Of a stretch of 64,000 nucleotides of DNA, positions 47,804 to 55,923 are shown piece by piece. The translations under genes and the position numbers were made by a program. The stretch's first letter is position 1, and each line of letters starts with the position of its first letter. Source of the DNA: an uncultured Clostridia bacterium (lineage in GTDB: Bacteria; Bacillota; Clostridia; TANB77; CAG-508); NCBI GenBank assembly GCA_947632035.1, contig CANRNR010000004.1, forward strand, positions 38,516 to 102,515. Direction: 5' to 3'. The notes under the pieces are model-generated. The model was not told where the DNA came from, searched no databases, and saw only the letters and a program-made list of their open reading frames with translations.

Positions 47804-48299
47804 ATGCTATATCCAAAATTATACGTAAATAGCGTAAAAGAAATAACAATAGATATGCTTAGAAAAAATAATATTAAGGGCCTTATTTTAGATGTAGACA
47901 ATACTTTGATAGACTATTACAAAAATATGCCAGACGGAATAGAAGAGTGGGTTAAAAATTTAAAACAAGAAGGAATTTCGTTTTTTATATTATCAAACAC
48001 AAACCATAAAGAAAAAGTAGAAAATGTATCACAAAAACTAGATATACCATATATAAACTTTGCCAAGAAACCACTTAAAAGTGGCTTTAATAAAGTAAAA
48101 GAAAAAATGCGGATTGCCAGCAGAAAATATTGCAGGAGTGGGCGACCAAATATTAACAGATGTAATTGGCGCAAACAGAAGTAAAATGTTTTCAATTTTA
48201 GTAAAACCAATTAGCAAAGAAGATATATTTATGACAAGAATAAAAAGACCAATAGAAGAAATTATTATAAAAATGTATCAAAAAAGTAGAAATAAATGA
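47804..48299 (+). CDS. yqeG: YqeG-family HAD phosphatase, split by +1 shift at CGG
   Basis: YqeG is a HAD-superfamily phosphatase (possibly acting on phosphatidylglycerophosphate) conserved in Firmicutes. The first part begins MLYPKLYVNSVKEI with the nucleophile motif LILDVDNTL. In the zero frame it ends at 48184 with an unrelated basic tail. Skipping the C of CGG at 48110-48112 continues as KEKMG-LPAENIAGVGDQILTDVIGAN, the conserved HAD motif with GDQ..TD, to 48299. The combined protein has 164 residues, normal for YqeG. Start at 47804 gives seven bases to TGGAGG; 47801 is also possible. Confidence 0.85.
48110..48112 (+). other. CGG +1 frameshift site in yqeG
   Basis: The zero frame reads ATG CGG ATT GCC. 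The +1 frame reads ATG GGA TTG CCA and encodes the conserved MGLP segment. Confidence 0.86.
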
Positions 48300-48338
48300 A
48301 GAAAGGAGCATATGATTATTTAATTTTTTAAATATCAT

Positions 48339-49100
48339 ATGGAAAAAATAATGTATATAAATGATATTCATATTTTATACTATGTATTAGTAGGAATTAT
48401 AGGATTATTTATAGGTCAATTTATAGATTGGTGTAACAAGCGTTTACCAGAAGAAAAGAAAGTTATTTCAAGAGATTTTTTCAAAATTTATTTAAAAAAC
48501 ACAAAACCAAATTACATACTTATTATTCTAACAGCAATAATATATATAGGAATACTATATTTCTTTGGAAATAATATTATTAAGCTATTAGAGTATTTAT
48601 TTTTAGCTCCAATGCTTTTATCAGTTTTTTGCATAGATTATAAACTTCAAATTATTCCCAATAGACTTAACTTAAGTCTGTTCGAAGTAGGACTTTTATT
48701 TACATTTGTTGAAGCGGTATCAGACACAAGCATAATTGTAACTACATTTACAAACAGATTTCTAGGATTACTTGTAGGTGGGGGAATATTCTTACTTATA
48801 ACTTTAATAGGTGGTCTAATTGCAGGAAAAGAAGCAATGGGATTTGGTGATGTAAAGCTTATGGCAGCATTAGGGCTATTCTTGGGTTGGAGTAATATTT
48901 TAATTGTTTCAGCATTAGCATTTTTACTAGCAGCAGTTATTAGCATAGGCATTCTTATATTTAGAAGAAAAAATGCAAATGACTATATACCATTTGGACC
49001 ATTTATTGTACTTGCAAGTTTTATAGTTATTTTTACACCAGCAAATTTATTATTACCAATAGTCTTTAAAATATTTACATTAGGGTTATTTAGAGGTTAA
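48339..49100 (+). CDS. Prepilin peptidase (A24 family)
   Basis: This membrane aspartyl protease cleaves type IV prepilin-like signals. The 253-residue protein has about seven helices. The catalytic aspartates are Asp100 (FCIDYKLQIIPN) and Asp171 (GFGDVKLMAALG). The zinc-binding CxxC pairs found in bifunctional enzymes are absent. The only good ribosome binding site, AAAGGAG at 48302-48308, is about 30 bases upstream; a palindrome (CATATG copies at 48309 and 48336) lies between and could bring it closer. No pilin operon is in view; the pilin-like proteins at 11657 and 11897 are possible substrates. Confidence 0.9.
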   Translation: MEKIMYINDIHILYYVLVGIIGLFIGQFIDWCNKRLPEEKKVISRDFFKIYLKNTKPNYILIILTAIIYIGILYFFGNNIIKLLEYLFLAPMLLSVFCIDYKLQIIPNRLNLSLFEVGLLFTFVEAVSDTSIIVTTFTNRFLGLLVGGGIFLLITLIGGLIAGKEAMGFGDVKLMAALGLFLGWSNILIVSALAFLLAAVISIGILIFRRKNANDYIPFGPFIVLASFIVIFTPANLLLPIVFKIFTLGLFRG

Positions 49101-49240
49101 TAAGTTATATTCAAAAATAATAATATTAAAATAGATAGTATTAAGATAGATGTATTATTAATATAAAATAAAAAAGAAATTAAAATAAAAAATTAGTAGT
49201 TTTTATAAAATTAAAATACCGTTAAATGGTGGTGGTTGGT

Positions 49241-50335
49241 ATGAATAATAAAATAAAATGGTTAAGAGAAAAAATTCGTGGTTTAGATATGCAAGGAATG
49301 ATAGTATCAAATCCAGTAAATATAAGGTATTTAACTGGAATTGATGCAGAGGGAATTTTACTAATTACTAGAAAAGAAAATCATTATATAACAGATAGTA
49401 GATATATTGAAGAAGTAAGGTCAATTATAACAATAGATGACGAAATTATAGTTCATAATGTATCAGATGTTAATAGTTATGATTATGAAAATTTCTTCTC
49501 ATTTTGTGAAAATGTTGGATTTGAAGAAACATACATAACATATAGCACATATAAAAACTATATGCAAAGATATAAAGCAAATCATCTAGAAGAAACAGAA
49601 AATATTTTAGAAAAGCAAAGAATGATAAAAGACGAAAACGAAATAGAATTATTAAAAAAAGCTTGTGAATTAACAGACAATTGCTTTTCATATATAACAA
49701 AATTTATTAAAATAGGAATGACAGAAAAACAAATTGCATTTGAAATAGAAAAATACTTTTTTGAGCATGGAGCAGAAGACTTATCATTCAAAACTATAGT
49801 AGCATCAGGTAAAAATTCATCAATGCCACACGCAAAAGCAACTGATAAGAAAATAGAAAATGGAGACCCTATTACTATTGATTTTGGATGCAAATATAAA
49901 GGTTATTGTTCAGATATGACAAGAACAGTATTCGCAGGATTTGTGCCAGACAATATAAAACCAGTTTATGATTTAGTATTAAAAAATCAATTACAAACAG
50001 AAAAAGACATGAAAGATGGTGCTAGCATTAGAATGTTATTTAAAAATGTAGATAATGATTTTCGTCTACATGGATATTCATTCGTGCATAGTTTAGGTCA
50101 TGGTGTAGGACTAGACATTCATGAAAGACCATTTATTAGTTATAACAATGATAGTACTTTAAAAGAAAATATGGTAGTTACAAATGAACCGGGAATTTAT
50201 TTACCTGGCGAATTTGGCGTTAGAATTGAAGATACAGCATTAATTACAAAATCTGGTTGCATAAATTTAACTAAATCTGACAAGAATTATATTATAGTAG
50301 GTACAAATAATTATGCTTCAAATATTATTAAATAA
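49241..50335 (+). CDS. M24 family aminopeptidase (Xaa-Pro type)
   Basis: The 364-residue protein has an N-terminal creatinase-like domain (about 1-130) and a pita-bread metallopeptidase domain. Metal ligands are visible in TIDFGCKYKGYCSDMTRT, HSLGHGVGLDIHE, TNEPGIYLPGEFG and RIEDTA. It probably removes N-terminal residues before proline. The ATG at 49241 is chosen because the G-rich GGTGGTGGTTGG sequence lies just before it; an in-frame ATG at 49226 is possible. It precedes efp, a common order. Confidence 0.93.
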   Translation: MNNKIKWLREKIRGLDMQGMIVSNPVNIRYLTGIDAEGILLITRKENHYITDSRYIEEVRSIITIDDEIIVHNVSDVNSYDYENFFSFCENVGFEETYITYSTYKNYMQRYKANHLEETENILEKQRMIKDENEIELLKKACELTDNCFSYITKFIKIGMTEKQIAFEIEKYFFEHGAEDLSFKTIVASGKNSSMPHAKATDKKIENGDPITIDFGCKYKGYCSDMTRTVFAGFVPDNIKPVYDLVLKNQLQTEKDMKDGASIRMLFKNVDNDFRLHGYSFVHSLGHGVGLDIHERPFISYNNDSTLKENMVVTNEPGIYLPGEFGVRIEDTALITKSGCINLTKSDKNYIIVGTNNYASNIIK

Positions 50336-50357
50336 AAATATAATAGTAACAAAGGGC

Positions 50358-50386
50358 TTGATTTTAGGCTAAATAAAGTGTATAAT
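50358..50386 (+). promoter_or_regulatory. Promoter of efp
   Basis: TTGATT (50358-50363) and TATAAT (50381-50386) are separated by 17 bases. Confidence 0.7.
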
Positions 50387-50455
50387 AATGAAGTGCTAAT
50401 TTTTAGTACGGATTTATTTAAAAATATAAATGTATTTTGAAAGGAGAATTTACAT

Positions 50456-51022
50456 ATGGCAGAAGTATATATGGCAGGAGATTTTAGAAATGGAACAACA
50501 TTTGAAATGGACGGAAACGTATTTAAGGTAGTAGAATTCCAACACGTAAAACCAGGAAAGGGCTCAGCTTTTGTCAGAACAAAGCTAAAAAATGTTATTT
50601 CAGGAGCAGTAATTGAAAAAACATTCAACCCATCTGAAAAATATCCAGCTGCAGAAATTGAAAAGAAAGAAATGCAATATTTATATAGTGATAGTGATAT
50701 TTATTATTTCATGGATAATACTACATATGAACAATTACCACTTAACAAAGATCAATTAGGTGATAGCTTGAAATTCTTAAAAGAAAATATGAATGTTAAA
50801 ATATTATCATATAAAGGACACGTATTTTCTGTTGAACCACCAATGTTTGTTGAATTGGAAGTTACATATACAGAACCAGGATTTGCTGGAAATACTACTA
50901 CAACATCAGGAAAACCAGCTACATTAGAAAATGGTTATGAAATTTCAGTTCCAATGTTTGTAAACATAGGTGATGTCATTCGTATTGATACTAGAACTGG
51001 CGAGTATATGGAAAGAGTATAA
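50456..51022 (+). CDS. efp: Translation elongation factor P
   Basis: EF-P relieves ribosome stalling at polyproline stretches. The 188-residue protein has three beta domains: a KOW-like N-terminus ([20 protein letters not shown]) with the tip sequence KPGKGSAF, a central OB fold, and the C-terminal end [19 protein letters not shown] in line with GEYMERV. Modification of the loop lysine is unknown. The ribosome binding site is AAAGGAG. Confidence 0.98.
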   Translation: MAEVYMAGDFRNGTTFEMDGNVFKVVEFQHVKPGKGSAFVRTKLKNVISGAVIEKTFNPSEKYPAAEIEKKEMQYLYSDSDIYYFMDNTTYEQLPLNKDQLGDSLKFLKENMNVKILSYKGHVFSVEPPMFVELEVTYTEPGFAGNTTTTSGKPATLENGYEISVPMFVNIGDVIRIDTRTGEYMERV

Positions 51023-51051
51023 ATAAAGGCGGAGGTAAGTTATATAAAGCC

Positions 51052-51690
51052 ATGTCAGATTTAAAAAATCGTTATCAAACAATTTTAAAAGAAATAGAAA
51101 ATAATATTAAAGACGAAGAAGAAAGAAAATTTGTAATAGAAAAATTTCAAGAACTTTCTGTTGTTTTTATGGATATTATTGACCGTTTGACATATGTTAC
51201 AGATATGAAAGTAAAACAAGTAGAGGAAAAGCAAAAAGAAATAGAAACTAAAATTGGAGAAGTTCAAAAAGCAGTAGATGGCATTGAAAGTGACATTTAT
51301 GAAGATGAAGAACCATACGAATTTGAAATTACTTGTCCATATTGTAACCATGAATTTGTGGCAGATATAAATAGCGAGACAAATACAGAAGTAGAATGTC
51401 CAGAATGTCACAATGTAATCGAGTTAGACTGGAACGGAGAAGATGAATGTGAAAGCGATTGCCATCATTGTTCTCATGGATGCTCACAAAATAACTATGA
51501 ATTAGAAAATGAAGGATCTGATGAACAATATGATGAAGAATTAAAAAATCAATATGAAAATGATGAATTTGATGAACAATATGAAGATGATGAAATCGAA
51601 AAAGATAAGCAAGAAGAACAAAAAAGTAATAAGAACAATAAAAATAATGAAAATGTAGAAGATGGTTACGACGAAGACGATGATATGTAA
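51052..51690 (+). CDS. CD1247 N-terminal domain protein with zinc ribbon
   Basis: The 212-residue protein has an N-terminal helical and coiled-coil part (about 1-83), then a zinc-ribbon with CPYC and CPEC (about 95-125), a Cys/His cluster (CESDCHHCSHGC), and a very acidic C-terminal tail (about 150-212) rich in Glu, Asp and Asn. It resembles the Clostridial CD1247 family, of unknown function, usually next to efp or M24 genes. It starts 29 bases after efp, behind GGCGGAGG. Confidence 0.85.
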   Translation: MSDLKNRYQTILKEIENNIKDEEERKFVIEKFQELSVVFMDIIDRLTYVTDMKVKQVEEKQKEIETKIGEVQKAVDGIESDIYEDEEPYEFEITCPYCNHEFVADINSETNTEVECPECHNVIELDWNGEDECESDCHHCSHGCSQNNYELENEGSDEQYDEELKNQYENDEFDEQYEDDEIEKDKQEEQKSNKNNKNNENVEDGYDEDDDM

Positions 51691-51701
51691 AAATATTTTT
51701 A

Positions 51702-52297
51702 TTATTTAAATAGAGAAAGTGGGTCTATATAATTATCATTTACTCTAACACCTAAATGTAAATGAGGACCTGTAGTGGCGCCATTGGTAGGATTACCATT
51801 GGCGTCTTTGTATTGATTACCGAGGAACACCATAAACATTTTTAGGACCAACATAGCCGTATCACTTGACCTTTTTTTACAATATCTCCAACCTTTACAA
51901 TATAATTTGGTGAAACATGGCAATAAGTAATTTTCATATTATTAACAGATAAAGTAATAGTGTAGCCACCACCACCTAAAAAACCAGTAAAAGTAATTTT
52001 ACCATCACAAATAGCAATAAACTTACTACCTTTAGGAGCACCGATATCAATTCCTTTATGATAACTACTAGCACCAGCAGTTGGAGAATTTCTTCTTCCA
52101 AAATAAGAATTTATGGATGTATAACCAGGAGTAGGCCATACATATTCAGAATTTAAATCAAATGAATAATATGTATCTTCATAAGATGTAACATAGCCAC
52201 CTAAAATAGTAGGAGAGAAAAAACAAGTTATAAAAATTACAAGAAAAATTAAAATAATAAAAGGTACAAAAAAAGACTTAAAAGAAGGTTTAAACAT
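51702..52297 (-). CDS. M23 family peptidase, split by two +1 shifts at CGG
   Basis: This membrane-anchored protein (helix at about 8-30) has a peptidase M23 domain, which binds or cuts peptidoglycan peptides. The zero frame from 52297 stops at 51842-51844 after GQVIRLCWS. Skipping the C of CGG at 51857-51859 gives KKGQVIG-YVGPKNVYGVP; skipping the C of a second CGG at 51820-51822 gives G-NQYKDANGNP, then the signature GPHLHLGV. The 197-residue product is a complete M23 domain (SSYHKGIDIGAPKG, CHVSPN, HLHLG). The early histidine and aspartate of the zinc site (HKGIDIG) are present. Without both shifts the HLHLG motif would be lost. Confidence 0.87.
51820..51822 (-). other. CGG +1 frameshift site 2 in the M23 gene
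   Basis: In the frame set by site 1, the minus strand reads CCT CGG TAA. The +1 frame reads CCT GGT AAT CAA and leads to the HLHLG motif. Confidence 0.87.
51857..51859 (-). other. CGG +1 frameshift site 1 in the M23 gene
   Basis: On the minus strand the zero frame reads ATA CGG CTA TGT. The +1 frame reads ATA GGC TAT GTT GGT and encodes the conserved IGYVG. Confidence 0.87.
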
Positions 52298-52344
52298 AAT
52301 TTCTCCATTTCTTAAGCCCTTTATAATTTTATCTTTTTAAAATA

Positions 52345-52419
52345 TGGCAGGGGTAGAAGGATTCGAACCCTCACAAGCGGTTTTGGAGACCGATGTGCTA
52401 CCATTAACACTATACCCCT
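52345..52419 (-). tRNA. tRNA-Trp (anticodon CCA)
   Basis: The 75-base sequence folds as a tRNA: acceptor AGGGGTA with TACCCCT, the anticodon stem CGGT with ACCG around CTCCAAA, the T arm GGTTCGAATCC, and an encoded 3' CCA. The anticodon is CCA, reading UGG. It stands next to and divergent from trpS. Confidence 0.96.
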
Positions 52420-52572
52420 AAATTTTTATTACACTTAATTATATTAGCATATAATTAACAAATATGCAAGAGGTTACAACTAAATTTCAAAAAATTGCTA
52501 CTATTGACAAAATTAATAACAAATTATATAATTCAAAGCAATTAAAAATTGGAAATAGAAAGGAGAGTTTGT

Positions 52573-53574
52573 ATGAAAAAACAAATTATAAGTGGTGTAC
52601 AGCCATCAGGAATTTTAACACTTGGAAATTATTTAGGAGCTTTAAGAAATTGGGTTAAAATTCAAGATGAAGAAGAATATGAATGCAAATTCTTTGTTGC
52701 AGACTTACATTCAATTACAGTAAGCCAAAACCCAGAAAATTTGAGGAACAATATTAAAAGTATAGTAATGCAATATATTGCTTCAGGAATAGACCCTGAA
52801 AAAAATACAATATTTATCCAATCTCATGTCCACGAGCATTCAGAATTAGCATGGCTTTTAAACAATTACACATATATTGGTGAATTAAATAGAATGACAC
52901 AATTTAAAGACAAATCTAAAAAACAAGAAAATGTAAAAGTAGGGCTATTTGATTATCCTGTTTTAATGGCAGCAGACATACTTTTGTATGATGCAGACTA
53001 TGTGCCAGTAGGGGAAGATCAAAGGCAACATTTAGAAATAACAAGAGATATTGCTCAAAGATTTAATTCAACATATAATAAGGAAATATTCAAAATCCCA
53101 GAAGCTTTAATAACAAAAAGTACAGCAAGAATAATGAGTTTACAAGACCCTACTAAAAAAATGTCTAAATCAGATGAGAATAAAGATGGTTTTATATCAT
53201 TATTAGACCCTAGAGAAGTAATAGAAAAGAAGGTAAAAAGGGCAGTAACAGATTCAGAAAATGTAATAAAATATTCGGATGAAAAGCCAGGAATCAAAAA
53301 CTTAATAAATATTTATTCAGCAGTAACAGATAAAAATATAGAAGAAATAGAAAAAGAGTTTGAAGGTGTAGGTTATGGCAAATTTAAGCAAGCAGTAGCA
53401 GGTGCTATAGCAGATACTTTAGAGCCAATTCAAGCAAAATACAATGAATTAGCTTTACCTGAAAATAATGAATATATAGAAAATATATGTAGAAAAGGTG
53501 CAGAAGTAGCACAAAAAATAGCAAAAGAAAAGTTAAAAGAGGTTCAAGAAGCTATTGGTTTTATTACAAAATAA
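52573..53574 (+). CDS. trpS: Tryptophanyl-tRNA synthetase
   Basis: This class I synthetase charges tRNA-Trp. The ATG at 52573 follows AAAGGAGAG (52559-52566), giving 333 residues. The HIGH-like motif is PSGILTLGNYLGALR (about 9-23), VGEDQRQHLE follows near 145, and the KMSKS motif lies near 197 in KKMSKSDENKDG. Length is typical. No T-box is evident, unlike the three other synthetase genes here. A strong terminator follows. Confidence 0.97.
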   Translation: MKKQIISGVQPSGILTLGNYLGALRNWVKIQDEEEYECKFFVADLHSITVSQNPENLRNNIKSIVMQYIASGIDPEKNTIFIQSHVHEHSELAWLLNNYTYIGELNRMTQFKDKSKKQENVKVGLFDYPVLMAADILLYDADYVPVGEDQRQHLEITRDIAQRFNSTYNKEIFKIPEALITKSTARIMSLQDPTKKMSKSDENKDGFISLLDPREVIEKKVKRAVTDSENVIKYSDEKPGIKNLINIYSAVTDKNIEEIEKEFEGVGYGKFKQAVAGAIADTLEPIQAKYNELALPENNEYIENICRKGAEVAQKIAKEKLKEVQEAIGFITK

Positions 53575-53640
53575 TAAAAACACTCTAACTAACTTAGGTC
53601 AAAGAGTGTAGATTATTACAAAAAATATTATTTTATAATT

Positions 53641-53676
53641 AAAAACCCCAGCCAAATTAATGGCTGGGGTTTTTCG
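53641..53676. terminator. Bidirectional terminator between trpS and the 84-residue gene
   Basis: AAAAACCCCAGCCA pairs with TGGCTGGGGTTTTT, a strong stem with A and T runs on both sides. Confidence 0.9.
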
Positions 53677-53691
53677 AGGTTTGCTGCTTAT

Positions 53692-53946
53692 CTAAGCAAC
53701 CACACTAACGACTTTAGCAATATCCGAATAACAGATTTCGATAACATCAGAATCAGGTATTCCTACTCCATTGATAAGCTCACTCCTTTTGAGTGTAACT
53801 CCATTTTGAGTAAAGTAATCACTCATAAGAGTTATGAACTTTGACCTTAAACCAGAAATCGTGATTATTGAGACACGATCATGCTTTAAAGCTGCGTCAT
53901 GAAGCTCTTGCTCAATCTTGTTAGTGTGTTTGGGTTCTGTGTACAT
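53692..53946 (-). CDS. Small protein of unknown function, atypical codon use
   Basis: I do not recognise this 84-residue protein. It begins MYTEPKHTNKIEQELHD, then has beta-rich segments (RVSIITISGLRSKFITLM) and a hydrophobic end (VIEICYSDIAKVVSVV). An AGAGGTAAG ribosome binding site precedes the ATG. Codons such as CTC, GTC and CGA and a balanced base composition set it apart from its neighbours. It has its own promoter (54000-54028) and a strong terminator, like the small genes at 6258 and 39765. Confidence 0.75.
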   Translation of the reverse strand: MYTEPKHTNKIEQELHDAALKHDRVSIITISGLRSKFITLMSDYFTQNGVTLKRSELINGVGIPDSDVIEICYSDIAKVVSVVA

Positions 53947-53999
53947 TGGACTTACCTCTTTTTGCTAAGATTTTACACTATTTCAAGTGTATAAAATAT

Positions 54000-54028
54000 A
54001 TTGTAGCATATTCTGGTAATTTTTTCAA
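54000..54028 (-). promoter_or_regulatory. Promoter of the 84-residue gene
   Basis: On the minus strand, TTGAAA (54023-54028) and TACAAT (54000-54005) are separated by 17 bases. Confidence 0.7.
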
Positions 54029-54302
54029 GTCTATTGCAAATAAAATAATACTTAAAATTATTGCAAATTTCGACAAAATTTGACAGTAAAAAATTATATA
54101 TTTTTCTAAATGTTCGCTTGATTTTTGTAAATATTTATTATATAGTAATATTTAAACAAGAAATGAGAATAAGCGGAGTAGAGCCTACGAAGAAACTCAA
54201 AGTTTTTTACTACAAGTGGAAAATAGGTCCTAGCCGTAATAAGCAAGTGTGTGTTGCCACTTTACATATAGAGTTTTGCTCTAAGAAGGTGAGGTGGTGT
54301 TT

Positions 54303-54407
54303 ATGGTAAATTTTTTGCTATTCCTAATTATAGGATCTATTATTCTACTAACTATAAACGTAGCCTTATTAGCAGTTATATATATAATTGTAACAAATAA
54401 GGAATAA
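54303..54407 (+). CDS. Candidate small hydrophobic peptide (type I toxin-like)
   Basis: A 34-codon reading frame begins MVNFLLFLIIGSIILL and consists almost entirely of one membrane helix ending in TNKE. It is preceded by a purine-rich AAGGTGAGGTGGTG sequence and followed by a terminator at 54413-54452. A 5' region of about 130 bases, GC-richer than its surroundings, precedes it (from about 54165). The layout resembles type I toxin genes, but I see no proven antisense RNA. It could also be a small membrane regulator. Confidence 0.45.
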   Translation: MVNFLLFLIIGSIILLTINVALLAVIYIIVTNKE

Positions 54408-54412
54408 ATAAA

Positions 54413-54452
54413 AACAACACATTTTTGCTTACCCGAGCAATGTGTTGTTTAA
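54413..54452 (+). terminator. Terminator after the small hydrophobic peptide gene
   Basis: AACAACACAT pairs with ATGTGTTGTT around a loop that itself contains GCT and AGC arms. Between 54453 and 54686 I see only a small hairpin (GTGGCAACCAC near 54461) and no gene. Confidence 0.75.
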
Positions 54453-54686
54453 ACATATCTTGTGGCAACCACGTTTGTGGTTTCTCCATTTCTTGTTTTT
54501 ATTTTACTATAAAATAAATAAAAAGTCAAACGAAATTCGTAAGAATTTTATTTTATTGCCTAGCCAAATCTTCGATTTTTCCTATACAATAAAAAATACA
54601 ATCCTTAGAATGATATTTCTATTTATTTGTTCTATTAGTTCGAGCAGATACATCGTTGATTCTCGAAGAAAAGAAGTATCACAACC

Positions 54687-55232
54687 TCATAATAATTTTA
54701 AACTATTATAATATTCTCTTAAACCTAAATATTTATTATTCCATGGTTCTAATTTTCCATTTAGAACATATGTATATATTAATGTTTGTGTTTTATTATC
54801 CTTAGTATCTTCTATGGTATAATTTTCTTTATAATGCATAACTTTATCATATAAAAATATGGCTGGTCTATTTTCATAATATGTTGTTTCAACCCTGAAA
54901 CTTTTATACCTTTTTAAATCTTTACAATAATTTATTGTATCAAGTAAAACTTTTTTTCCATATCCCATTTTTCTAAATTGTGGTAATATTGCAAACCAAT
55001 CTAACCATATGGTATCTGGATATTCTCTAAAAACATCTACACCTGTGATACCTATCAAGTTTTCTTTATCATAAACCAAGAAAAAGCAATTATCATCTAA
55101 TGAATTTATTGCTTTGTCATATAAATCATTGTAATCTGGATCTTTTGGCCATATTGATTTTTGAATATCAAATGCTATATCAACTGTGTCCTTATTAAGT
55201 TTTACATAAGTTAGATTATATTTTGATTTCAT
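54687..55232 (-). CDS. GNAT family N-acetyltransferase
   Basis: The protein has the GNAT fold: DNCFFLVYDKENLIGITGVD, the acetyl-CoA-binding segment FAILPQFRKMGYGKKVL (Q/RxxGxG/A) and a C-terminal FLYDKVMHY. The ATG at 55232 (181 residues, MKSKYNLTYVKL) is preferred because a purine-rich AAAGAG lies before it; an in-frame ATG at 55271 has no ribosome binding site. The substrate is unknown. Confidence 0.85.
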   Translation of the reverse strand: MKSKYNLTYVKLNKDTVDIAFDIQKSIWPKDPDYNDLYDKAINSLDDNCFFLVYDKENLIGITGVDVFREYPDTIWLDWFAILPQFRKMGYGKKVLLDTINYCKDLKRYKSFRVETTYYENRPAIFLYDKVMHYKENYTIEDTKDNKTQTLIYTYVLNGKLEPWNNKYLGLREYYNSLKLL

Positions 55233-55362
55233 ATAAATCTCTTTAATCACCCTTTCATAATAATACATCAATAAGTCTAATAGATTTTCTTATTATAATA
55301 AAAAAATTAGAACTATATTGTATTTGACAATATGCAAGTGTGTTTTCTAATTTGTATCAATT

Positions 55363-55720
55363 TGGTGGAGATGAGGAGAGTCGAACTCCTGTCCAATACA
55401 CCTTCCATATCAAATTCTCCGAGTGCAGTTTGTTTTCTTATTTCCCTAAATTATAACCTAACAAACAAGCTTATAAAAAAGGTAGCTATTAAAAATACCC
55501 ATTATTTCGATAGCTCAAAATAATTTCGTTTCCCACAAATCGGCGTCTTATCTAAAGATGTGGGCTCTAAAGTAAGACGTACGCCGCGCCTAGGCAGCGT
55601 ATGCTAATTCTCTATTATCAGCGTTTATTTTTAATTTCTCACATTATTAAAGTGGCCAAGTGAGAATCCACTACTCGCTATTGATATTTCTAGTATACTG
55701 TCGAAACCAAATACATCCCC
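55363..55720 (-). ncRNA. ssrA: Transfer-messenger RNA (tmRNA)
   Basis: The 5' end GGGGATGTATTTGGTTTCGACAG and the 3' end GTTCGACTCTCCTCATCTCC plus ACCA are characteristic; GGGGATG pairs with CATCTCC. The tag reading frame (55622 down to the TAG at 55590-55592) encodes ADNRELAYAA, possibly with one or two residues before it. The tag ends in YAA rather than the usual LAA. It rescues stalled ribosomes with SmpB, which is not in the window. Confidence 0.96.
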
Positions 55721-55740
55721 ATATATACTTACTAAAATTT

Positions 55741-55769
55741 ATTATACACCATTATATTTAAAATAACAA
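55741..55769 (-). promoter_or_regulatory. Promoter of tmRNA
   Basis: On the minus strand, TTGTTA (55764-55769) and TATAAT (55741-55746) are 17 bases apart, with the -10 box about 20 bases before the mature 5' end. Confidence 0.65.
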
Positions 55770-55923
55770 GAAAATAGAAGAAAAAAATGTTTGCAATATG
55801 TTTCTAGTTTTGATAAAATATAGCAAAGGTTTATAGGCAAAACCAAACTTTGAAAATAAACTTATAAAAAATAATAAACATTATCATAAAGTAAAAACCT
55901 AAATAAATTATAAGGAAAAAAAC

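Noticed and set aside
54061..54309. An 82-codon reading frame on the + strand
   Set aside because: It has no ribosome binding site and no recognisable domain, and it overlaps the leader of the better-supported small hydrophobic peptide.
55332..55523. A 63-codon frame with MRRVELLSN
   Set aside because: It lies antisense to tmRNA and is a by-product of the tmRNA T-arm sequence.
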